Positions 55,463 to 64,000 of a stretch of 64,000 nucleotides of DNA are shown here, in pieces. The first letter of the stretch is position 1; every line of letters begins with the position of its first letter. Position numbers and translations under genes: made by a program. The notes beneath the pieces are model-generated. The model searched no databases. It was not told where the DNA came from and saw nothing but the letters and a program-made list of their open reading frames with translations. Origin of the DNA: Gracilariopsis chorda (taxonomy: Eukaryota > Rhodophyta > Florideophyceae > Gracilariales > Gracilariaceae); the NCBI GenBank assembly GCA_003194525.1, contig NBIV01000003.1, positions 248,001-312,000 of the forward strand, in the 5' to 3' direction.

Positions 55463-56424
55463 GGCGATCAGCACGAACTGTTTGACATCGGCGTGTTTCT
55501 GGAGGCAAAGAACTCAACACAGGAAATCTCAGGTCTCAACGACAACGAGTGGAAGCTCGGAAAGCTCACCCGGGTTGAAAACGCGAAGAGACGACTGTAC
55601 TCAGACAACATCGTTCTGAACAGTGGACCGTTGATGCAGATGTGGATGCTTCGCACCCACACAAACATTGAGGACATGCGACTGCGTTTCCTGGAAAGAG
55701 AACAACGGGCACGAATTGTACAAGAGCAAGAAATGCAGCAAGCACAACAGCAAACCGTTCACGTGCCGCAATCCCAGTTCGTGCAACTGGGACGCATCTT
55801 TCTGCCCGAGGACTCGGTCAACTCAGCAGCATACTGGAAGAACAAGCGCATGGATGTACAGGCGATCGTGGCGCGAAGAGGAACACCTTCTCTGTTCATT
55901 ACAATCACCATGAACATCTGGCGAGAGGACATCCAGCGTCTTGGGATGGACACCACCAATCGTGGCGCATTTACGGCACAAAGTAACTGCCCTCGACCGT
56001 TTGACCGACCGGATCTGATTGCAAGGGTGTACAACCAGTACGCAAACGACTTCATGAAGGACTTGGAGAAGAACTCGGAGCAGATCTTCGGATTGAAGTG
56101 CCTGGGGCTTGCATCAAAGCTCGAGTTTCAAGAGCGCAATGTGCCTCATCACCACATGGTCATGTGGCTCGAAGGAGGCGTGATTGAAGAAGCTGATGTG
56201 ATAGAAGAGCTCATTCGTGCAGAACCTCCCCTTCCAGGCGAAGACGACGCGTTGCGTGCTCTCATTCGTTCCATCCACAGGCACCGCCACTCCACTTATT
56301 GCCGGAATCGCGCTGGGCGGTGCAAGTTTGGATAAGACAGCATTATGACTGTGCCGGAGACGTACATTGAAGAAGGCACGAATGCGTTATTTACCGCAGA
56401 AGAAGGCAAGAAGACCTCAATATT
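55463..56424 (+). pseudogene. Helitron copy C, Rep (HUH) portion
   Basis: In frame after the TAA: LFITITMNIWREDIQRLG, DRPDLIARVYNQYANDFMKD, LEFQERN and VPHHHMVMWLEG (HUH codons at 56147-56155), then HSTYCRNRAGRCKFG and TAA at 56333-56335. The -1 shift before YRRRQEDLNIVPYNP is shared with A, B and D. Confidence 0.9.
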
Positions 56425-59033
56425 GTGCCGTACAACCCAACTCTGACCAAGAAGTACCGCTCTCATATCAACGTAGAACGCACGCAAGGAGGGGGCGCAG
56501 TGGCTTATCTGATGAAGTACGCGTTTAGGCAGCCCATAGTTCAGGAGGTGGTGCTCAATGTGAGTGGTGCTAATGAGACAGGCACACAGAACGAGCAGCA
56601 ACAAGAGCCGCAGGTGCAGAACGACATTCGTGCATACATGCGAGCGCATGTGGTGGGCGCCGTCAACGCAGCTTCGAGACTTTTCGAGTTTCGACAGGTT
56701 CCCATCGTACCAAAAGTAGAGCGACTGGCCATTGAATTGGAAGAAAAGCGAACGTTTCTGCTCAGAGGTCCAAATCAAATCCATTCCGCATCGCCACCGT
56801 CTACGTTGGAGGGATACTTTGCAAGGCCCGAAGCATATGCGAACCTTGAATACCTTTCGTACTTTGGAAAAGTTCGATTGTATCGCACGCTTCCAGCCCG
56901 AGTGCTTAACCAATACAACGGAAACAGCACTTCGGTGCCCACAGACGACTGCGATCCGCCTATATACGTGGTAGAGCGCACGGAAGACGAGCATTGCGTC
57001 GCAAGGATCAGAGGTGCTTCACCGTCGGACATTGAGCTATTTGCTCTGCGCTTGCTGCTCATGAATCACGGCTCGAGCTCTTATGAAGACGCAAGGACTT
57101 TCAATGAACAGCAGTATGAAACTTATCGTGAAACCGCAATTGCAATCGGACTGCTCGCGGACGGATCCGAGTTTGATATTGCATTTCAAGACGCAGTGCA
57201 GATCTACAGCACGCCCTGCGAGCTACGACGTCTGGTTGTCACACTATATCAACAAGGCACAGACCCAGAGAAAATGGCCATCGAAAACTGGGAGGCGCTT
57301 TGTAGCGACATACATACAGGAGATGAGCAGCAACGAAAGGAAGAAATGTATCGACGTGTGGTGGAGATCTCAGACCGGCACGGAGGACGACTGCTTCGCG
57401 ATCACAGCTTCCTCTCCCAACACCTACAGCAGGATCATGCAGCATTGACTGAGGCAAATCAAGCTACAACAACTCGAGACGCGCGAGTGGTGCGAAATTC
57501 GTCAACTTTGCAGTCAAGGTACGCCACCTTAAAACCTAGCCAAATACAAGTCATTGACACCGTCATTGCCGCATTGCAACAACGACAGGTGCTGCAGGAG
57601 CGAACAAGCACTCCTGGAAACCTGTTCTTTGTGCAAGGATCCGCAGGAACTAGAAAGACATACGTGCTCATCCTCCTTCATGATATCGTTGAGTCGGCAG
57701 GAATGCTCGCTGAAATGACTGATACAACAGGCATAGAAGCTTCGTTGTACGAAGATGGCCGCACTTTACATAGCCTGCTCGGACTGTGTGTAGCTGATAG
57801 GGACAGCACAAGCAGCACTACAGCCACTTTGTCAAAGTACGGTCCCCGATCTCAACGTGCAGAACTGCTACGCAAAATACAACTGCTCGTCTTGGATGAG
57901 GCTTCCATGCTCTCACGAAAGCTCTTCGAACTCATAGATGCGTTGCGCAAAGATCTTTGCGGAAGTGAAATGGAAAACCCGCCTCCGTTTGGGGGCTTGA
58001 CCATCGTTCTATCCGGCGACTACTCCCAGCTGCTTCCAGTGGTGCCGCAGGTTTACATGGAGGCTGAGCCAAGTGGAAATGTGAGACGAGTTTACACAAA
58101 CATTCTCAACGAATTGCCGTGGAAGAGTGACCTGTGGACATTGTGCTCGGTTCAAGTGCTGTACCTCACAAAACAAGTACGTCAAGCCTATGATCCGGCA
58201 TTTGCGTTGCTGTTGCGTTCCATTGCACGCAACACAATATCCAACAACGCTCCACTACCACTCAGATCTACCGGTGGCATGCAAACCGCCTACCAATTCC
58301 TGTGGAAGTGGCTCACAACACGACGCAAGGAGGATGTGGATCTCAACCAAATGCTCAATGTGTCCACAAATCAGTTGGTCCATGAACACAATGCGGCAGC
58401 GCTGGATCTGTTTCCTGGTGAACACTTCACTCTTCCGTCAGCGACGACGGTACAACCTGACGGTGTACAGAACTCAGAGCTCGACGTCACCAATACCTTT
58501 GTTCCCGAGTTTGCGTATCAGTATGCAACACTGGTGTACCTCCTCATAACTTGGATTTGAAGATTGGTGTGCCAGTTTTGGTCATTTCGAACGTGCTGCA
58601 TCCCGCTGTGGTCAACGGAAAGCTGTTTGTAGTCTTGGTTGTCGATCATTTTAGGATGCAAGTGGCCCGACTCGACGAGAACGGACAGATGCTGGAACGA
58701 CAGCTGCTGCATCGTACCGACTTCGAGTTTTCTTTCGCAGACATTCGCATGATTCGAAGGCAGTTCCCAATTCGTCTTGCGTTTGCAGCTACCGTTCACA
58801 AAGGACAAGGAAAGACGTTGGATGGCTTGGTTGTGAATGTGCGATACAACTTCTTCTGCGCCGGTCAGTTGTATGTCGCATCGTGGCGCGTTCGAAGGAA
58901 CGACTATGTGTTGCTCCTGCATGACCCGCAGCTTACATCCGCGAATGCGCACACAATTCATCCCATGGCTGTGTCCATCGCGAACCCAGTGCTTCCTGAA
59001 GCAATTCAGTTCTGCATCCCTCCACAACCATAA
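56425..59033 (+). pseudogene. Helitron copy C, Rep tail and PIF1-type helicase
   Basis: Nearly identical to copy B: a 711-codon frame (56425-58560) with YLMKYAF, Walker A GSAGTRKTY, VLDEASML and GDYSQLLPV, then the same shift near 58520 into 58551-59033 with ATVHKGQGKTLDGLVVN and GQLYVASWRVRR. C-specific changes include TTGIEASLYEDGRTLHSLLG where A and B have TTGIAASLYEVGRTLHSLLG. Confidence 0.9.
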
Positions 59034-60230
59034 TCATATTTCTTGCGTTCTTCATTCATTGAATTAAACTACTTGATTTTCTGCTTTTGCTTTCTCCACC
59101 CTTTTTTTCTTCTCACTGCTATTTATCACTCCTCCACCGCGGCGCACAGCGCCGCCCGTGGCCGAGTGCCGCTCCCACTTGTCTCAACACCCCACCCTTA
59201 ATGATTTACACATGTATGAGGGGGGTGTTGTTGACTGACGGGAGGCGTTGCGCCACAAATTCGCTTTGCACGCCCCCGTTTGCGCATGCAAATCGCCCAT
59301 TTGGCGCAACGTCTCTCCACCATTAAAAAAAATCAGCAGCAGCAGCAGCAGCAAAGCGTTCAGTTAATTAGCTGCTGCTGCTGCATGTTGACTGTGCAAT
59401 GGCTGCTGAATGGCTTGCAATGCAATCAAATTGTAGTGCCAGCCACTCAGCAGCAAAAACCCAGCGGTTCATTCCGACACATGGGAAATTGCACTGCGCC
59501 AGTGCAGTGTATACTGAAGTTTCATTGCAGAAATGCCTGCAACCGACGTATATACTGCACTGGCGCAGTGCCAAATGCATCTCGCTTGCTGACCCTAACC
59601 ACTATTTTGCATCCCGTTCAGGCTTGGCCAATAGCGCAGTGTCGTAACCTTTTGCTACTTTGGGCACTGTTTGCTGGCCTGGGACCTAGGCAAGGCCGAG
59701 CTCGTGTGCAGGTCGCCACAAGAGTAACCCACTAAGTACCACGGATCTGGGAAAGGTCAGGTGCATCTCTGTGGTATACTGGTCGTTTGACGGCGATCAG
59801 GAAGTCTGAGGGTTTACTGGACCTAATACGAGCTTGCTGTGCAGGGTCCGGGGCGGCCGCCGTGTCGTACCTCTTGGGGCCGGAAAGCACACTTCGGTTT
59901 GTGAGTAAAGGCAGACCAATCCTTACAACCGGACCCGGGTTAAACATCAAACGGCTTGAAAACCGACTGGGCACACTCCACCCGTCATAATCCAACAGGA
60001 GTGTGTCGAGAGTCCCTGTGCTGCGCAAGACTGCATCGGGTAAATATAAGCCTTGCAGCATTTTTTATAATTGCTGCATGCGACAGGGCCCGGTGGGTGC
60101 AACGCAACAAACTGCCACCAGTTTTTCACTTTCAACTTTTTGTTTTATTGGGAATTACCCTGGAACTCTGGCAAATTTTTAACGGTTTAAAAACATAGAA
60201 TTCTTTTTTTCTTTTCTTTGGTAAATATAA
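59034..60230 (+). repeat. Spacer between Helitron copies C and D
   Basis: Almost identical to 52412-53611: the same GCGGCGC hairpin, a single satellite-like unit with both inverted pairs, CAG runs, the 23-bp inverted repeat (about 59491-59571) and the conserved 5' region. Confidence 0.85.
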
Positions 60231-62081
60231 ATGACGAGAGGAGGGCGACGTCTGAACTCTGGTGGCGTCCGATCTAACTTGGGAGGTGCTAGAGACACTT
60301 CTGGAGGTGCCAGGTTGAATGCAGGCGGTTCAATGCAAAACGCTGGTGGTCGTCGCGTCGGCAGTGGTGGAGCACGGGCAGGAGCTGGAAGACCCCGAAG
60401 AGAACCAGCTCCTCCAGATCCAGATGAGTTGGGAGTAAATGAGAGCAGAGCACACGTTCAAGGACCTATTGTTCCAGTGGTTGAAGAAGACGAAATTACT
60501 CCTGCACCTACTTCGGTTGCAGCAGCAATTAGCACAAGCGCCGCTGGAGCCAGTGGGTCCGTTGCCACAGATCTACCAACATCGTGCCCAGTTCCTGGAT
60601 TTCTGGAGTTTGTGAGAGGCCTTCCAAGTCACATTCCACCGCCTCCGATGCCTCCCCCTCTCCCACCGATGCCTGCAGAACAGATGCCTATTACGATGGA
60701 AGTGGAAGAGGATGAGATCATCCCTGCTCCCTCACAGCCACTGCCACCACAGCAGCCTGCTCTGCCACAAGCTGAACAAGAGGAAGAACAGATGCCAGTC
60801 ACGATGGAATTGGAAGAGGATGAGATCACCGCGAATTCCTCACACCCGCCGCCGCAGCCTGCGTTGCCACAAGCTGAACAGGAAGAAAAACAGATGTATA
60901 TTTCGATGGAGGTGGAAGCGGATGAGATCACACTGTCTCCCTCACACCAGCCGCAGCATCAGCCACAGCAACAGCTTGATACGACGGTCATGCACTGTGC
61001 TGGGCGTCCTGATCGAGGACTCTATCGCGTGTACTATGCGTGGGATTCCGTGGCAGCTCAGGCGAGGAATGGTCCGGCCATCCGTGCAAGCGTGCCGGAG
61101 TTTGAGACGCTTCCCAATGCAGGTCAAAGGCGATGCAGAAGATGCGGCGAGCACGCACACACGCTCTCCTCCTGCTCGTACCGGGACTGGACATTGAGAA
61201 GCCATAGCTGCAAGTACTGCGGATAGGTTTTGCTTGGCAAATAGACCAATGAAGTGTGCTGTGGAATGAAAAGAATGTCAGGGTGGGGCGTCACGTTCCG
61301 CAGAAGGCATAGCAGTGAGTTGGTTCGCATTCTTTATAGCCTGAGAGTCTTCCACAGCCATTTACTCAACTTGAATACGCTCTTCGCGACGACGCAAGCG
61401 TTCATGGACATGTCGTATGTGACGGGAGGCGGTCCCTCCTTTCTCAGACCTGAGGGCAACGCAGCTCTCGCTCTGCCCACGCAGAACCAAAACAACACGC
61501 GCTACAGCTTTCTGTGGGGTACTGGTCCGCCTTCCTTGGATCCCTCTCACTATGCACGTGGCAATTTGCGTGCGTTCACTCAAGATATCAACGTACGAGA
61601 CATCGTGCCCAAGTTGTACGATGTGATCCAGCCTAAGCCAGACGTGGTGCGTGAGCGGTACCGATCCATGCTTAGCACGCAACAACAACAGCAAAATGCA
61701 GATACAGCCGTCGATATCAGCATGCAGGCAGCAGAAGAGGGAGTAGTCGTACGTGGTTACGAAGGAACCCGAAGTGCCACAGTCAGTGCTCCTCACGCAG
61801 GTGCTGGGCCTCTCCCTGAAGATGCTCCTGATGGGGGGCCACCCATGATGAGAACGCTCGTCGTGGATCCAACTGGCCTGTACCGAGTGGAGTCTCAAGT
61901 ACCGCGCTTGGTAGAAGGAACTGTAACAGAAGAGCACACCGTAGTGACGGCTGCTGCTGCTGCTAATGCTGCAGATGGGGCGACTGCAAATGCCGCAAAC
62001 CATGCGCACGTGCGGTACCGCCTTCGAAAACCGGCATCCAAAATGGCAGAGAAAGGCACTTTCCCTCTGCTCTACCCGTAA
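60231..62081 (+). pseudogene. Helitron copy D, N-terminal region
   Basis: Collinear with copy C at a constant offset of 6619 and nearly identical, including the two TAGs in the Cys/His cluster and the TAA at 62079-62081. Few differences are visible (for example GSVAT here where C has GYAAT). Confidence 0.88.
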
Positions 62082-64000
62082 GGCGATCAGCACGAACTGT
62101 TTGACATCGGCGTGTTTCTGGAGGCAAAGAACTCAACACAGGAAATCTCAGGTCTCAACGACAACGAGTGGAAGCTCGGAAAGCTCACCCGGGTTGAAAA
62201 CGCGAAGAGACGACTGTACTCAGACAACATCGTTCTGAACAGTGGACCGTTGATGCAGATGTGGATGCTTCGCACCCACACAAACATTGAGGACATGCGA
62301 CTGCGTTTCCTGGAAAGAGAACAACGGGCACGAATTGTACAAGAGCAAGAAATGCAGCAAGCACAACAGCAAACCGTTCACGTGCCGCAATCCCAGTTCG
62401 TGCAACTGGGACGCATCTTTCTGCCCGAGGACTCGGTCAACTCAGCAGCATACTGGAAGAACAAGCGCATGGATGTACAGGCGATCGTGGCGCGAAGAGG
62501 AACACCTTCTCTGTTCATTACAATCACCATGAACATCTGGCGAGAGGACATCCAGCGTCTTGGGATGGACACCACCAATCGTGGCGCATTTACGGCACAA
62601 AGTAACTGCCCTCGACCGTTTGACCGACCGGATCTGATTGCAAGGGTGTACAACCAGTACGCAAACGACTTCATGAAGGACTTGGAGAAGAACTCGGAGC
62701 AGATCTTCGGATTGAAGTGCCTGGGGCTTGCATCAAAGCTCGAGTTTCAAGAGCGCAATGTGCCTCATCACCACGTGGTCATGTGGCTCGAAGGAGGCGT
62801 GATTGAAGAAGTTGATGTGATAGAAGAGCTCATTCGTGCAGAACCTCCCCTTCCAGGCGAAGACGACGCGTTGCGTGCTCTCATTCGTTCCATCCACAGG
62901 CACCGCCACTCCACTTATTGCCGGAATCGCGCTGGGCGGTGCAAGTTTGGATAAGACAGCATTATGACTGTGCCGGAGACGTACATTGAAGAAGGCACGA
63001 ATGCGTTATTTACCGCAGAAGAAGGCAAGAAGACCTCAATATTGTGCCGTACAACCCAACTCTGACCAAGAAGTACCGCTCTCATATCAACGTAGAACGC
63101 ACGCAAGGAGGGGGCGCAGTGGCTTATCTGATGAAGTACGCGTTTAGGGAGCCCATAGTTCAGGAGGTGGTGCTCAATGTGAGTGGTGCTAATGAGACAG
63201 GCACACAGAATGAGCAGCAACAAGAGCCGCAGGTGCAGAACGACATTCGTGCATACATGCGAGCGCATGTGGTGGGCGCCGTCAACGCAGCTTCGAGACT
63301 TTTCGAGTTTCGACAGGTTCCCATCGTACCAAAAGTAGAGCGACTGGCCATTGAATTGGAAGAAAAGCGAACGTTTCTGCTCAGAGGTCCAAATCAAATC
63401 CATTCCGCATCGCCACCGTCTACGTTGGAGGGATACTTTGCAAGGCCCGAAGCATATGCGAACCTTGAATACCTTTCGTACTTTGGAAAAGTTCGATTGT
63501 ATCGCACGCTTCCAGCCCGAGTGCTTAACCAATACAACGGAAACAGCACTTCGGTGCCCACAGACGACTGCGATCCGCCTATATACGTGGTAGAGCGCAC
63601 GGAAGACGAGCATTGCGTCGCAAGGATCAGAGGTGCTTCACCGTCGGACATTGAGCTATTTGCTCTGCGCTTGCTGCTCATGAATCACGGCTCGAGCTCT
63701 TATGAAGACGCAAGGACTTTCAATGAACAGCAGTATGAAACTTATCGTGAAACCGCAATTGCAATCGGACTGCTCGCGGACGGATCCGAGTTTGATATTG
63801 CATTTCAAGACGCAGTGCAGATCTACAGCACGCCCTGCGAGCTACGACGTCTGGTTGTCACACTATATCAACAAGGCACAGACCCAGAGAAAATGGCCAT
63901 CGAAAACTGGGAGGCGCTTTGTAGCGACATACATACAGGAGATGAGCAGCAACGAAAGGAAGAAATGTATCGACGTGTGGTGGAGATCTCAGACCGGCAC
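62082..64000 (+). pseudogene. Helitron copy D, Rep and start of helicase (partial)
   Basis: Contains LFITITMNIWREDIQRLG, the HUH motif as VPHHHVVMWLEG, and the CKFG-TAA stop and -1 shift seen in the other copies. YRRRQEDLNIVPYNP and YLMKYAF follow, then the connector up to the end of the window (...VVEISDRH). The helicase core lies beyond the window. Confidence 0.88.

Larger units (their letters stand above)
35110..64000. mobile_element. Helitron array: one inverted and three tandem copies
   Basis: Copy A (minus, coding 36702-42314) faces copies B (46979-52411), C (53612-59033) and D (from 60231, cut by the window end), which are plus and head to tail. Start-to-start spacing is 6633 (B-C) and 6619 (C-D). 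Every copy has a ~0.7-1 kb 5' region with the same inverted repeat. Around them lie ~0.5 kb satellite-like units. The encoded protein is a Rep/PIF1-helicase fusion with a Helitron-type N-terminal region. Classical TC/CTRR ends were not found. Confidence 0.93.
47000..64000 (+). repeat. ~6.62 kb head-to-tail direct repeat (Helitron units)
   Basis: Unit B-C repeats with offset 6622-6633, and C-D with offset 6619-6622. Differences come from small indels, for example T-run length upstream of the ORF. C and D are the most similar pair. Confidence 0.95.

Overview
The window looks like repeat-rich nuclear DNA from a eukaryote. Almost every recognisable coding segment belongs to a transposable element of a eukaryotic superfamily: Ty1/copia, chromodomain Ty3/gypsy, hAT, pogo-like, PIF/Harbinger and Helitron. 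Most are broken by stops and frameshifts. The two host-like genes that look intact are uninterrupted single-exon ORFs. Mixed base composition, intron-poor genes and nested LTR and DNA elements would fit a red macroalga or another intron-poor protist. I cannot name the species from sequence alone.

Layout. 1-495: minus-strand gag-like fragment with one in-frame stop. 540-3846: degenerate copia element (plus) with a ~0.5 kb foreign insert between integrase and RT. 3847-13411: compound gypsy element (minus) arranged LTR-internal-LTR-partial internal. Its pol has RT, RNase H, integrase and chromodomain but no visible gag or protease, and an intact 595-codon ORF runs antisense to pol. 13412-15523: mostly anonymous, with a doubtful LINE-like fragment. 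15524-16230: mannitol dehydrogenase gene cut short by hAT-derived DNA. 16233-18698: degenerate hAT transposase. 19671-21058: degenerate pogo-like transposase. 21059-22320: a diverged copy of the same gypsy LTR/leader, followed by an unrelated basic ORF. 22622-24871: degenerate Harbinger element with convergent transposase and Myb/SANT-like genes. 27254-30551: divergent pair of genes for secreted cysteine-rich (GCC2/GCC3, TNFR-like) proteins. 30552-35109: no recognisable gene, with two small tandem repeats and one copy of a dispersed repeat. 35110-64000: Helitron array.

The Helitron array is the dominant structure. Copy A is on the minus strand. Copies B, C and D are on the plus strand, head to tail, with periods of about 6.63 and 6.62 kb; D runs off the window. 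A and B face each other across a palindrome near 43.35 kb. About 0.5 kb satellite-like units rich in inverted repeats and CAG/CTG runs lie at the 3' side of A, between A and B, and once between each later pair. All copies share one frameshift, and C and D share several stops, so amplification continued after the coding sequence was inactivated.

The most unusual signals are: (i) the gypsy family is packed with short perfect hairpins whose stems differ in a compensatory way between diverged copies; (ii) its antisense ORF is intact while its pol is broken; (iii) the tandem and inverted Helitron array with its satellite units.
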